The notes: a model not told the origin generated them from the letters alone. DNA of 64,000 bases from Marivita sp046592965 (GCF_046592965.1 NZ_JBISBV010000006.1:62001-126000); one strand, 5' to 3'. Shown: positions 50,840 to 60,528, counted from the first letter of the stretch. Numbers and translations: made by a program.

Positions 50840-51616
50840 ATGGATTACGACACCATCACTTTCGACATCACTGACGACATCGCCACCGTGACGCTGAACC
50901 GTCCCGACGTGATGAACGCGCTGAACACGCAGATGCGTGCCGAACTGACAGACGCGGTGCTGGCGGGGGGCAAACACGCGCGCGCCGTCGTGCTGACGGG
51001 GGCAGGCACGTCGTTTTGCTCGGGGCAGGATTTGGGCGACAGCGGCAACATCGCGACGCTCGATATGGAGCGGACGCTGCGCGACGAATATGTGCCGATG
51101 CTGCGCGCGATTTTCGACTGCCCGGTGCCGACCATCTCGGCGGTGAACGGTGCTGCGGCCGGGGCCGGGGCGAACCTCGCGTTGGCGGCAGATGTGGTGA
51201 TCGCGACCGAGAGCGCGTTTTTCCTGCAGGCCTTTACCCGCATTGGCCTCATCCCGGATGCGGGCGGCACCTATTACCTGCCGCGCCAGATGGGGATGGC
51301 CAAGGCGATGGGTGCTGCGCTGTTCGCCGACAAGATCACCGCACGCCAGGCGGATGACTGGGGAATGATCTGGGAAGCCGTGCCCGATGCCAGTTTCGCT
51401 GAACATTGGCAGGCCCGCGCTGCGCATCTCGCCAAGGGTCCGAGTGCCGCTTATGCGCGCGTCAAGCAGGCCATTCGCGCCTCTTTTGACAATGATCTCG
51501 AAGGCCAGTTGGCGGTTGAGGCAAAGCTGCAAGGTCAGTGTGGCAAGACGCGTGATTTCAAGGAAGGTGTTATGGCCTTTCTGGAAAAGCGGCCAGCCCG
51601 CTATGAGGGGCGGTAG
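50840..51616 (+). CDS. Enoyl-CoA hydratase/isomerase (PaaG-like)
   Basis: A 258-residue crotonase-fold protein. Oxyanion-hole segments are CSGQDLGDSG and NGAAAGAGANLALAAD, and FTRIGLIPDAGGTYYLPR has the Asp in the place used by PaaG-type isomerases. It could be 2-(1,2-epoxy-dihydrophenyl)acetyl-CoA isomerase or a general enoyl-CoA hydratase. No other paa genes are present here. The start at 50840 is the ATG giving the family N-terminus. Confidence 0.85.
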   Translation: MDYDTITFDITDDIATVTLNRPDVMNALNTQMRAELTDAVLAGGKHARAVVLTGAGTSFCSGQDLGDSGNIATLDMERTLRDEYVPMLRAIFDCPVPTISAVNGAAAGAGANLALAADVVIATESAFFLQAFTRIGLIPDAGGTYYLPRQMGMAKAMGAALFADKITARQADDWGMIWEAVPDASFAEHWQARAAHLAKGPSAAYARVKQAIRASFDNDLEGQLAVEAKLQGQCGKTRDFKEGVMAFLEKRPARYEGR

Positions 51617-51633
51617 CCGTCAAAGACCTGCGA

Positions 51634-51659
51634 AAAAGGCCACCCGAAGGTGGCCTTTT
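51634..51659. terminator. Bidirectional terminator between enoyl-CoA hydratase and gltA
   Basis: Perfect arms AAAAGGCCACC and GGTGGCCTTTT with a CGAA loop between convergent genes. T runs are present on both sides. Confidence 0.9.
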
Positions 51660-51670
51660 GAAAGTATCTA

Positions 51671-52966
51671 TCAGCGATTTTCGATATCGACGTAATCGCG
51701 CAGACCGCTGCCCTGATAGAGCTGACGTGGCCGGCCGATTTTCATCTGCGGATCGGCAAGCTGCTCTTTCCACTGCGAAATCCAGCCAACCGTACGGCTC
51801 AGCGCAAAAATCGGTGTGAACATCGACGTCGGAAAGCCGATCGCTTCGAGGATGATACCCGAATAGAAATCCACATTCGGGAACAGCTTTTTCTCGGTGA
51901 AATACGGATCTTCGAGCGCCGCTTTTTCAAGCGCTTTCGCAGTCGCCAGGATCGGGTTGTTTTCCACACCCAAAAGATCCAGAACCTCGTCCGCCGACTT
52001 TTTCATCACCGTCGCGCGGGGATCGAAGTTCTTGTAGACGCGGTGCCCGAAGCCCATCAGGCGGAACGGATCGTTCTTGTCCTTGGCGCGGGCGATATAG
52101 TCGGGGATGTTCTCGGGCGAGCCGATTTCCTTGAGCATCTCAAGGCAGGCCTGGTTTGCGCCGCCATGTGCGGGGCCCCAAAGACACGCAATCCCGGCTG
52201 CAATGCAGGCGAACGGATTTGCACCTGACGACGACGCCAGACGCACCGTCGAGGTCGAGGCGTTCTGTTCGTGATCGGCGTGCAGGGTAAAGATGCGGTC
52301 CATCGCGCGCGAGATGATCGGATCGACCTCATATTCCTCTGCCGGGACGGCAAAGCACATATGCAGGAAGTTGGCCGCGTAATCGAGATCGTTGCGCGGA
52401 TACACGAACGGCTGGCCGATGGAGTATTTGTAAGCCATCGCGGCAATCGTCGGCATCTTGGCAACCAGGCGGTGCGACGCGATCTCGCGCTGGCGCTCGT
52501 CGTTGGGATCGGTGCTGTCGTGGTAAAAGGCCGACATCGCGCCAACCACACCGACCATCGTCGCCATCGGATGCGCATCGCGCCGGAAGCCGCGGAAGAA
52601 GTTGTGCATCTGTTCGTGAATCATCGTGTGTCGCGTGATCGTGGCCTCGAATTCTTCCAGATCGGCGGCTGACGGCAAATCTCCGTAAAGCAGCAGGTAA
52701 CACACCTCGAGATAGTGCGACTTTTCGGCCAGCTGTTCGATCGGGTAGCCGCGATGCAGCAATTCACCCTTGTCGCCGTCGATAAAGGTGATGGTGCTGT
52801 CGCAGCTTGCCGTCGACGTGAAGCCGGGATCATAGGTGAACACACCGGCTTGTCCGTAAAGTTTACGGATGTCGATCACGTCCGGCCCACAGGTGGGCGT
52901 GTAGATCGGCAGTTCATAGCTTTCGCCATCAATGGTCAATGTCGCAGATTTGGAGGTGTCTGACAT
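51671..52966 (-). CDS. gltA: Citrate synthase
   Basis: A 431-residue hexameric-type citrate synthase. Catalytic His segments are LHADHEQNAST and MGFGHRVYKNFDPR, and the final Asp region is DFYSGIILEAIG. It condenses acetyl-CoA with oxaloacetate. AAGGGA precedes the ATG. It sits downstream of gltX with an 82-bp gap. Confidence 0.97.
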   Translation of the reverse strand: MSDTSKSATLTIDGESYELPIYTPTCGPDVIDIRKLYGQAGVFTYDPGFTSTASCDSTITFIDGDKGELLHRGYPIEQLAEKSHYLEVCYLLLYGDLPSAADLEEFEATITRHTMIHEQMHNFFRGFRRDAHPMATMVGVVGAMSAFYHDSTDPNDERQREIASHRLVAKMPTIAAMAYKYSIGQPFVYPRNDLDYAANFLHMCFAVPAEEYEVDPIISRAMDRIFTLHADHEQNASTSTVRLASSSGANPFACIAAGIACLWGPAHGGANQACLEMLKEIGSPENIPDYIARAKDKNDPFRLMGFGHRVYKNFDPRATVMKKSADEVLDLLGVENNPILATAKALEKAALEDPYFTEKKLFPNVDFYSGIILEAIGFPTSMFTPIFALSRTVGWISQWKEQLADPQMKIGRPRQLYQGSGLRDYVDIENR

Positions 52967-53048
52967 ACGTGGTCCCTTCGTCTCATTGCTTTGAACGGAG
53001 GTTCAAAGCCAGCTATTCAATCCCAAGGTGAACGCACCGTCTGCGGTG

Positions 53049-54461
53049 TCAGTCGTCGTCCCTGGCCGCCGCTTCCGTCAGTCGCGCGATGGTTTCGTCG
53101 CGTCCCAGAATCAGCATCATATCGAAGACACTCGGCGTCACGGCCCGGCCCGCAAGAGCCGCCCGCATCGGGCCAGCCAGCTTGCCGAATTTTGTCCCGT
53201 GCTGATCTGCAAATCGGGATGTGACGGCTTCAAGCTCGTCGCGTGTCCAGCTAGCATTTTGCAACTGCGGCGTCAACGATCCCAGTATACCACGGGATAC
53301 CGTGTCGAGCTGCTTGGCGGCCTTCTCATCCGGCAAAATTGGCCGTTCCGCCAAAATAAAATGCGCCTTTTCAATCAGTTCCGGAAAGGTGCGTGCCCGG
53401 TCCTTGAGGCAATACATCGCACGCTCGATCCCGTCGGCCTGCGCTTCCGTCAGGGCAGGCAGCCCGGCGGCGACAAGATATTCCTGCAACTCATGCCGCA
53501 AGGCAGCATCGTCGGACACGGCGATATGTTGACCACTCAGATTCTCCAGTTTCTTGAAATCGAACCGCGCGGGCGATTTTCCGATTCCCTTCAAGTCGAA
53601 CCACTCTTGTGCCTGAGCATCGGTAAAGAATTCGTCATCGCCGTGGCTCCATCCCAGACGCGCAAGGTAATTTCGCATTCCCGCCGCCGAATAGCCCATC
53701 GCCTGATACTCTTCGACCCCCAACGCGCCGTGGCGTTTGGAGAGTTTCTTTCCGTCAGAGCCGTGGATCAGCGGAATATGCGCCCAGACCGGGATCTCCC
53801 AGCCCATCGCGCTGTAAATGCCCATCTGGCGCGCCGCGTTGTTGAGGTGATCGTCGCCGCGGATCACGTGGGTGACGCCCATATCATGGTCATCCACCAC
53901 CACGGCCAGCATGTAGACCGGTGTGCCGTCGGAGCGCAAAAGCACCATGTCATCAAGCTGATCGTTGCGAATGGTGACGTCGCCCTGAACCTGATCGTGG
54001 ATCACTGTCGCCCCGTCCTGCGCCGTCTTGAGACGAATGGCATAGGGCGCATCAGGGTGCGTGCCCGGATCAGCGTCGCGCCAGGGGCTTTGAAACAGGG
54101 TCGAGCGGCCTTCGGCGCGCGCGGCTTCGCGGAACGCCTCGATCTCATCCTGTGTCGAGAAACACTTATACGCAGCACCTTTGGCGAGCAATTCATGCGC
54201 CACCTCGGCGTGGCGCTCGACGCGCGACGCCTGGCTGACCACATCGCCGTCATGGTTCAGCCCGAGCCACGCCATCCCCTTGAGAATCGCCTCGGTTGCC
54301 TCAGGGGTCGAACGGGCGAGATCGGTGTCTTCGATGCGCAGCAGGAACTTGCCGCCGCGCCCACGTGCGTAAAGCCAGTTGAACAGCGCCGTGCGTGCGC
54401 CGCCGATATGCAAATAGCCGGTGGGCGAGGGGGCGAAACGGGTGACGATCTGGCGGGCCAT
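53049..54461 (-). CDS. gltX: Glutamate--tRNA ligase
   Basis: A 470-residue class I aminoacyl-tRNA synthetase. The HIGH-type motif is SPTGYLHIGGARTALFN at residues 12-28, and the KMSKS-type motif is DGKKLSKRHGA. The C-terminal anticodon-binding region is helical. It lies upstream of gltA, and its start is 77 bp from comEC, divergently. No tRNA-Glu gene is seen. Confidence 0.96.
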   Translation of the reverse strand: MARQIVTRFAPSPTGYLHIGGARTALFNWLYARGRGGKFLLRIEDTDLARSTPEATEAILKGMAWLGLNHDGDVVSQASRVERHAEVAHELLAKGAAYKCFSTQDEIEAFREAARAEGRSTLFQSPWRDADPGTHPDAPYAIRLKTAQDGATVIHDQVQGDVTIRNDQLDDMVLLRSDGTPVYMLAVVVDDHDMGVTHVIRGDDHLNNAARQMGIYSAMGWEIPVWAHIPLIHGSDGKKLSKRHGALGVEEYQAMGYSAAGMRNYLARLGWSHGDDEFFTDAQAQEWFDLKGIGKSPARFDFKKLENLSGQHIAVSDDAALRHELQEYLVAAGLPALTEAQADGIERAMYCLKDRARTFPELIEKAHFILAERPILPDEKAAKQLDTVSRGILGSLTPQLQNASWTRDELEAVTSRFADQHGTKFGKLAGPMRAALAGRAVTPSVFDMMLILGRDETIARLTEAAARDDD

Positions 54462-54538
54462 GCGTGCGTTTACCTTTCATTCACGATAAGGGAGGTATTC
54501 TGCGGCCTCTGTAAACAGCACCTTGAACGGGGGCAAGC

Positions 54539-56569
54539 ATGGCGCGGGTCTGGTCCGGGTTGGCCGATATCCTTCTCGCGCAACGCGGCGGGCTGTTTCC
54601 CTTTGTGCCGGTGTTTCTGGCGATCGGAATCGGACTTTATTTCTCGATCCGATTCGAGCCGCCAGTCTGGGCGCTGCTCCTCTGTGGCGCTACCGGGCTT
54701 GTGCTTTTGGTCTTCTATCTGCGCTCTCATGCGGTGTTCGCACCACTGCTCTGCGCGATGGCCCTGATTGCGCTCGGGGCCGCGCTGGCAGGAGCGCGCG
54801 CGCATGTCGTTGCCGGGCCGGTGCTCGACTGGCGCTATTACGGGCCGGTAACGGGCAGGGTGGTCGCGATCGACAGATCCGCATCCGACGCGCTTCGGAT
54901 CACCCTCGACCGGGTCTGGCTGACCAATGTCGCGCCCCGCAAAACGCCAGTGCGGGTGCGGTTGTCTCTGCATGGCACAACCCCGGGCCTGATCCCCGAA
55001 CCGGGCATGATCGTTATGACAACGGCGCATCTTGGCCCGCCCGGCGGTGCGGTTGAGCCCGGCGGGTTCGACTTCCGCCGCCATGCGTGGTTCCTGCGCC
55101 TTGGTGCTGTGGGCTACACACGCGTGCCCGTCGTTTTGTGGGAAGACGCCGCGAAGGGCCAATGGGTGTTCCGCATGCGCATGGCGCTTTCGGCGCGGGT
55201 GCAGGCGGCACTGCCCGGCGCGACCGGCGCGTTCGCTGCGGCCATCATCACCGGAGACCGCAGTTCCATTCCACAGGACGTGATGCAAGCCCTGCGCGAC
55301 ACCAATCTCGCGCATCTTCTGGCGATCTCCGGCCTGCACATGGGGCTGGTCAGCGCGTTTGTGTTCGCAACCTTGCGGTTGGGGTTGTTGTTGACTCCGA
55401 TTGGCCAGCTTTGGCCGATCAAGAAAATCGCCGCTGCGGGCGCGTTGGCCGTAGCGGCCGTCTATCTCGCGCTGTCCGGCGGCAATGTCGCGACCGAGCG
55501 GGCCTTCGTCATGGTTGCGGTCATGTTGCTGGCGGTGATCAGCGACCGGCGCGCGATATCGTTGCGCGCGGTGGCACTGGCGGCGGTGATCGTGCTGTTG
55601 TTGCGCCCCGAAGCGTTGCTGGGACCGGGCTTCCAGATGTCGTTTGCCGCGACGACAGCACTTGTCGCGGTGTTCGGCGCGATCCGGGACGGGCCGGGCA
55701 ACCTGCCGCGCCATCGTGTCCTCAACGGCGTCGTTTCGGTGGTGCTGTCGTCCGCCGTGGCAGGTGCGGCCACGGCACCGGTCGCGATGGCACATTTCAA
55801 CCAGATCGCGCAATACGGGTTGCTCGCCAACCTCGCCACTGTCCCGCTGATGGGAATTTTGGTGATTCCGTCAGCAGTTCTGGGGCTTTTGCTGATGCCC
55901 ATCGGCTTGGAGATGCTGGGCCTGAGAGTGATGGAACTGGGGCTTGACTGGATTCTGGCCGTCGCAGAACGCGTGGCGCTGTGGGAGGGCTCGGTGCGCC
56001 CGGTCATGACGCCACAGCCTGCGGTGCTGCCGCTGACCGCGCTCGGATTTTTGGTTTTGATCATCTGGCAGGGCCGATTGCGCTTGTTGGGCGTCGCACC
56101 ACTTGCCCTGGCCACAGCGCTTTGGATCACAGCAGAGCGGCCCGATATCCTTGTCGCCGAAGGGGGAACTCTGGTCGGAGTCATGACCGAGAACGGACGT
56201 GCGTTATCCCGGCCCAAAGGGTCTGGTTTCGTTGCGAGCGTTTGGCTGGAAAATGACGGACACGGGCTGGATCAGGAGCAATCCGCCGCGTTTTGGGTGG
56301 AACACGGCGATCCTGCAATTCGACACATCCACGGCAAACGCGCCGCCGCCGCGTTCAAGGGATGCAAGGCGGGGGAGTTGATTGTCGCCAGCGCCGATCT
56401 TCGTAAGGGTGCCGATGTGTCAGGCTGCGAAGTGATCGACAGTAAGCGGTTCAAACCATTCGACGCTCTTGCCATCAGACGGCACAGCGACGGAACGCTG
56501 AGCATAGAAACGGCGCGCGACCGATCCGGCGCGCGCCTTTGGAACGACAGAACGCTGCGCGCCCCTTAA
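54539..56569 (+). CDS. comEC: ComEC/Rec2-family DNA-uptake channel protein
   Basis: A 676-residue polytopic protein. The N-terminal soluble OB-like (DUF4131) region is followed by the competence domain with the hallmark LAISGLHMGLVSAF (about 258-271) and many hydrophobic helices. No HxHxDH metallo-beta-lactamase motif is visible in the C-terminal region (after about residue 530), so the nuclease-like domain is degenerate. It forms the inner-membrane channel for single-stranded DNA. Its stop overlaps the lexA stop in convergent orientation. Confidence 0.9.
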   Translation: MARVWSGLADILLAQRGGLFPFVPVFLAIGIGLYFSIRFEPPVWALLLCGATGLVLLVFYLRSHAVFAPLLCAMALIALGAALAGARAHVVAGPVLDWRYYGPVTGRVVAIDRSASDALRITLDRVWLTNVAPRKTPVRVRLSLHGTTPGLIPEPGMIVMTTAHLGPPGGAVEPGGFDFRRHAWFLRLGAVGYTRVPVVLWEDAAKGQWVFRMRMALSARVQAALPGATGAFAAAIITGDRSSIPQDVMQALRDTNLAHLLAISGLHMGLVSAFVFATLRLGLLLTPIGQLWPIKKIAAAGALAVAAVYLALSGGNVATERAFVMVAVMLLAVISDRRAISLRAVALAAVIVLLLRPEALLGPGFQMSFAATTALVAVFGAIRDGPGNLPRHRVLNGVVSVVLSSAVAGAATAPVAMAHFNQIAQYGLLANLATVPLMGILVIPSAVLGLLLMPIGLEMLGLRVMELGLDWILAVAERVALWEGSVRPVMTPQPAVLPLTALGFLVLIIWQGRLRLLGVAPLALATALWITAERPDILVAEGGTLVGVMTENGRALSRPKGSGFVASVWLENDGHGLDQEQSAAFWVEHGDPAIRHIHGKRAAAAFKGCKAGELIVASADLRKGADVSGCEVIDSKRFKPFDALAIRRHSDGTLSIETARDRSGARLWNDRTLRAP

Positions 56570-57264
56570 TAGGTGCGGATCAGCCCCACCAAGCGTCCCT
56601 GGACCGTGACATTTCCAACTGGCAGGATGCGTGGTTCATAAGCCGGGTTCGCGGCTTCCAGAACAATACTGTCACCGGCCCGTTTGTACCGCTTCAGGGT
56701 GGCTTCGTAGCCATCAACCTGCGCCACGACGATATCGCCATTATCAGCCGACGATGTTTCGCGGATGACAACCACATCGCCATCATTGATCCCGGCGTCG
56801 ATCATGGAATCGCCTTTGACCTCAAGAGCATAGTGCTTGCCATTGCCGCTGAGCATGGCGCCGGGAACAGCCACGGCGGGCGGCACGTCATTGATCGACT
56901 CAATCGGCACACCGGCGGCGATCCGCCCCATCAGGGCAAGATTGACAGACTGCACCGCCTCGACAGAAACCGCGTTGGACGGGGTCGGCCCGTCCGGCAC
57001 ATCGCCGTCGATGACACGTGGGCTAAAGCCCGCTTGCTTGTTGGCAAGAGAGTCGGGCAGTTTCACGATTTCGATGGCGCGCGCGCGATGCGCCAGTCGG
57101 CGAATGAACCCGCGTTCTTCCAGCGCGGTAATCAACCGGTGAATGCCCGACTTGGAGCGCAAATCCAGCGCTTCCTTCATTTCATCGAAGCTCGGCGGCA
57201 CACCGTCGCGCAAAACGCGCCTGTTGATGAAATCCAGCAGGTCCAGTTGTTTTTTTGTCAGCAT
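56566..57264 (-). CDS. lexA: SOS repressor LexA
   Basis: A 232-residue repressor. The N-terminal winged helix (residues 1-65, SFDEMKEALDLRSKSGIHRL) is followed by a linker and an S24 autopeptidase domain. The self-cleavage bond is Ala117-Gly118 in RIAAGVPIE, with catalytic Ser153 (GDSMIDAG) and Lys191 (ATLKRY). Cleavage is triggered by RecA filaments. A GTTC-N7-GTTC SOS box lies upstream, so it is autoregulated. Confidence 0.97.
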   Translation of the reverse strand: MLTKKQLDLLDFINRRVLRDGVPPSFDEMKEALDLRSKSGIHRLITALEERGFIRRLAHRARAIEIVKLPDSLANKQAGFSPRVIDGDVPDGPTPSNAVSVEAVQSVNLALMGRIAAGVPIESINDVPPAVAVPGAMLSGNGKHYALEVKGDSMIDAGINDGDVVVIRETSSADNGDIVVAQVDGYEATLKRYKRAGDSIVLEAANPAYEPRILPVGNVTVQGRLVGLIRTY

Positions 57265-57297
57265 GTTCCGCCTCCGCTCGGGTGATCCTCACCCTTT

Positions 57298-57312
57298 GTT
57301 CTATGGATGTTC
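57298..57312. promoter_or_regulatory. SOS box of lexA
   Basis: GTTC TATGGAT GTTC is an exact match to the alphaproteobacterial LexA site GTTC-N7-GTTC, 34-48 bp before the lexA start. Confidence 0.85.
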
Positions 57313-57361
57313 ATGTTTTGTGTCAATCATCACCGGAACACTTGCGGAGAAAGGTAAATAT

Positions 57362-58531
57362 TTAACGAATGACGATGTAATCGACCGTATCACCCACGTC
57401 CCGCGCCCCATCATCTGGCGGGCGTACGATCAGCGCATCGGCGTCGCTGAGGATGCCGAGCAGGGAGCTGTCCTGCGAGCCGAAGGCCAGCAGCGCGCCA
57501 TCGGTCAGTCGCGCGCGCATGTAGTGTTCGCGTGACCCGTTGGCGGGCAGGGGCTTGGCCAGGGGCGCCGTCAGACGCGGTGCTGGCCGTGCGCTCAAGC
57601 CCAGCATTGCGCGGATCACCGGCGCCAGAAACACATGACCGCACACCATCGCCGACACCGGATTGCCAGGCAGGCCGATCATCATCGCCGTGCCGAAACG
57701 CCCGGCCATCAAAGGCTTTCCGGGCCGCATCGCGACCTTGTAGAACGACTGCTCGAATCCGAGTTGCGGGGCCAGATTGGCCACGACGTCATGGTCGCCA
57801 ACCGACGCACCGCCGATGGTCACGATCAGGTCGGCCCCCCGGGCAAGATCGAACGCCGTATTCAGCGATGCTTCATTGTCGCGCGCAATCGGCAGCAAGC
57901 GCGGCTCTGCGCAGAGATCGCGCATCAGCGCATGCAGCCCGAGGGTGTTTGACGCGATGATCTGGTCGGGGCCGGGAGACTCGCCGGGCATGACCAACTC
58001 GTCGCCCGTCGAGATGAGCGCAACCACGGGGCGGCGCGTCACCGGCACTAGCGCAATGTTCATCGCCGCCATCAGCGCAATGTCATTCGGGCCGATCAAT
58101 CGCCCGGCCGACACTGTATCGCCAACGCGGAAATCGCCGCCTGCGGGCCGGATATGGGAACTGGCATCCAGCGTCTCGCGCAGGGTGATCCAGTCGCCGT
58201 CGCGCTCGACATCTTCCTGTATAACAACGCGCTGCGCACCTGCGGGCACAGGCGCGCCGGTGAAAATGCGCACCGCGTCGCCATCGCCCACGCTGCCATC
58301 AAACCGATGCCCCGCGGCGGCCTCTCCGATCACGCGCAGGCGCAAACCGGGGCTGGCCTGCGTGACCGCATAGCCATCCATCGCCGAGCCATCAAAGGGC
58401 GGCTGATCGCGGGTTGCCGCGACATCCGAGGCCAAAACCCGCCCGTGCGCCTGCAGCAGCGGCACCGTTTCCGGCTCCAACGCGGTGGTGAGCGCAAACA
58501 ACTGGTCGAGCGCCTCGGAGACGGAAATCAT
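57362..58531 (-). CDS. moeA: Molybdopterin molybdotransferase
   Basis: A 389-residue enzyme inserting molybdate into adenylylated molybdopterin. Segments are QPPFDGSAMDGYAV, ISTGDELVMPGE, IVTIGGASVGDHD and GKPLMAGRFG with LPGNPVSAMV. It overlaps moaC by 4 bases. It is in the chain trpC-moaC-moeA upstream of lexA; the gap to lexA (about 97 bp) contains the lexA SOS box. Confidence 0.95.
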   Translation of the reverse strand: MISVSEALDQLFALTTALEPETVPLLQAHGRVLASDVAATRDQPPFDGSAMDGYAVTQASPGLRLRVIGEAAAGHRFDGSVGDGDAVRIFTGAPVPAGAQRVVIQEDVERDGDWITLRETLDASSHIRPAGGDFRVGDTVSAGRLIGPNDIALMAAMNIALVPVTRRPVVALISTGDELVMPGESPGPDQIIASNTLGLHALMRDLCAEPRLLPIARDNEASLNTAFDLARGADLIVTIGGASVGDHDVVANLAPQLGFEQSFYKVAMRPGKPLMAGRFGTAMMIGLPGNPVSAMVCGHVFLAPVIRAMLGLSARPAPRLTAPLAKPLPANGSREHYMRARLTDGALLAFGSQDSSLLGILSDADALIVRPPDDGARDVGDTVDYIVIR

Positions 58532-59007
58532 GCCGCCTCGAACCGTCCGGACTTGCCGCCGTCCTTGAGCATCACGCGAATGCCGGTGATCTCCATGCCT
58601 TTATCGACGGCTTTCGCCATGTCGAAAACCGTCAGCGCGGCGGTCGATACTGCGGTGAGCGCCTCCATCTCGACCCCGGTCTGACCCGTGGTCTTGACCG
58701 TCGCCTCGATCCGAAGGCCGGGCAAATCGGGCGCCGGTGTCAGTTCGACCGACACCTTCGTCACCGGGAGCGGATGGCACAGCGGGATCAGATCGGGGGT
58801 TTTCTTCGCCCCCATGATCCCCGCGAGTCGCGCCACGCCAATCACATCTCCCTTTTTCGCTCGGCCCTCGGTGATGATGTCGAACGTCTCTTGCGCCATC
58901 CGGACATAGCCCTCGGCCACCGCGATGCGGGCGGTGACGGCCTTGTCGGACACGTCCACCATATGGGCGTCGCCCTTGGCATCGAAATGGGTCAGCCCGC
59001 CGCTCAT
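58528..59007 (-). CDS. moaC: Cyclic pyranopterin monophosphate synthase
   Basis: A 159-residue enzyme of molybdenum-cofactor synthesis, second step after MoaA. The family motifs are MVDVSDKAVTAR near the N-terminus, GVARLAGIMGAKKTPDLIPL (about 57-76) with the catalytic Lys region, and MEALTAVSTAALT. It overlaps both trpC and moeA by 4 bases. Confidence 0.96.
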   Translation of the reverse strand: MSGGLTHFDAKGDAHMVDVSDKAVTARIAVAEGYVRMAQETFDIITEGRAKKGDVIGVARLAGIMGAKKTPDLIPLCHPLPVTKVSVELTPAPDLPGLRIEATVKTTGQTGVEMEALTAVSTAALTVFDMAKAVDKGMEITGIRVMLKDGGKSGRFEAA

Positions 59008-59807
59008 GCCGCCACCGGATCTACCAGAAGCGCGCGTGTCGCGCGGGCGACGTCGGACTGGCGCATCAGGCTTTCGCCGATCAGGAAGCTGCGCGCGCCG
59101 CAGGACGCCATGTCGGCAAGATCGGCGGGAGTGAACAATCCGGATTCCGAGATCAGCATCCGGTCGTTCGGGACATGCGCCGAAAGTTCGCGCGTCGTCT
59201 CAAGAGAGGTCTCGAACGTATTGAGATTGCGGTTGTTTATGCCGATCAACGGCGATGTCAGAGCAAGCGCGCGATCGAGTTCGGCGCGGTCATGCACTTC
59301 GATCAGCGCGTCCATTCCCCATGCGAAAGCCGCCGCCTCCAGATCCTTGGCTTGCGCGTCGCTGACGCTCGCCAGGATGATGAGGATACAATCGGCGCCC
59401 AGGCTGCGCGCTTCGGCGACCTGATAGGTGTCGTACATGAAATCCTTGCGCAACACCGGCAGGCCGGTCGCACGGCGCGCGGCGACAAGATAGTCCTTCG
59501 CGCCTTGGAAACTGGGCGTGTCGGTGAGCACCGACAAACAGGTCGCGCCGCCGTCTTCATAGGCCTTGGCCAGCGCTCCGGGATCGAAATCCGCCCGGAT
59601 CAATCCCTTGGACGGCGAGGCTTTCTTGATCTCCGCGATCAGGCCGTAGCCGCTTGTCTGCGCATGGCGCAAGGCGGTCGCAAACCCTCGCACCTCCGGG
59701 GCGGCGCTTGCCGCGGCCTCGACCTCGGCCAAGGGGACGCGCGCCTTATCGGCGGCGATCTCCTCGAGCTTGTAGGCTTTGATCTTGTCAAGAATGGTGG
59801 CACTCAT
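59004..59807 (-). CDS. trpC: Indole-3-glycerol phosphate synthase
   Basis: A 267-residue TIM-barrel enzyme. Key segments are LIAEIKKASPSKG with the phosphate/substrate Lys, VLRKDFMYDTYQ with the catalytic Lys, IGINNRNLNTF and ISESGLFTPADL. It makes indole-glycerol phosphate. It overlaps moaC downstream and ung upstream, each by 4 bases. Confidence 0.96.
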   Translation of the reverse strand: MSATILDKIKAYKLEEIAADKARVPLAEVEAAASAAPEVRGFATALRHAQTSGYGLIAEIKKASPSKGLIRADFDPGALAKAYEDGGATCLSVLTDTPSFQGAKDYLVAARRATGLPVLRKDFMYDTYQVAEARSLGADCILIILASVSDAQAKDLEAAAFAWGMDALIEVHDRAELDRALALTSPLIGINNRNLNTFETSLETTRELSAHVPNDRMLISESGLFTPADLADMASCGARSFLIGESLMRQSDVARATRALLVDPVAA

Positions 59808-60457
59808 GGGCTTGTCCAGTTGATCGGGGGCTGTCCTTGATCTCTAAGCCAAGCGTTTACCCTGGAAAAGGGGCGCGAGCCGAAAAATCCGCGCCGTGCC
59901 GACAAGGGCGAGGGATGGGCGCTTTGCAAAACGAGATGGGCATCGGCGCAAAGGCGATCTGCATGCCTCTGCGCATCCTTGCCCCATAGAATAAAAGCGC
60001 GCGGCCGGTCCGAGAGCGCATCAAACACCTCTGGCACCAATTCTTGCCAGCCAAGCTTGCGATGCCCGCGTGCGTCATGCGCCGGAACGGTCAGCACGTC
60101 GTTCAGCAACAGCACGCCCTGATCGGCCCAGAACCGCAGATCGCCATTCGGTGGAGCAGCCCCGATATCGGCCTGCAACTCCTTGAAGACATTTCCCAAG
60201 GAGCGCGGCAACGGGCGCACATCAGGTGCGACCGAAAATGCCAGCCCATGCGCATGGCCGGGCGTCGGATAGGGATCCTGCCCCAGAATGACGACACGCA
60301 CATCGTCCGGCGGACAGGACTCGAGCGCCGCAAAGACCTGTGGACGAGGCGGCAAGATGGTCCGAGCCTCGCATTCCAGCGCGGCGTTGATCGCAGGCAG
60401 GCGATCGCGAAAAAACGGCAAATGCGCCCACGCGGCGGGCGGCGTCAATTCCGGCAT
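59804..60457 (-). CDS. ung: Uracil-DNA glycosylase
   Basis: A 217-residue family-1 UDG that removes uracil from DNA. The catalytic-water motif is VVILGQDPYPTPGHAHGLAF (Asp and the GQDPYP signature), and the C-terminal leucine/His loop is LQSAHPSPLSARRGFF. The ATG at 60457 gives the family N-terminus and the upstream codons read through the repeat element, so they are excluded. It sits between trpD and trpC in the tryptophan/molybdopterin gene chain, which is unusual. Confidence 0.94.
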   Translation of the reverse strand: MPELTPPAAWAHLPFFRDRLPAINAALECEARTILPPRPQVFAALESCPPDDVRVVILGQDPYPTPGHAHGLAFSVAPDVRPLPRSLGNVFKELQADIGAAPPNGDLRFWADQGVLLLNDVLTVPAHDARGHRKLGWQELVPEVFDALSDRPRAFILWGKDAQRHADRLCADAHLVLQSAHPSPLSARRGFFGSRPFSRVNAWLRDQGQPPINWTSP

Positions 60458-60482
60458 CACGCGGCCCGTCTTCTCTGGTTCG

Positions 60483-60528
60483 AAAATACCTCGGGGGTGA
60501 GGCCGCAGGCCGAGGGGGCAGAGCCCCC
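60483..60528 (+). repeat. Extragenic GC-rich palindromic repeat, copy C
   Basis: AAAATACCTCGGGGG, then a GAGGCCGCAGGCCGA hairpin segment, then GGGGGCAGAGCCCCC. It shares head and tail with copies at 5284 and 20552. It lies in the 118-bp gap between trpD and ung. Confidence 0.75.
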
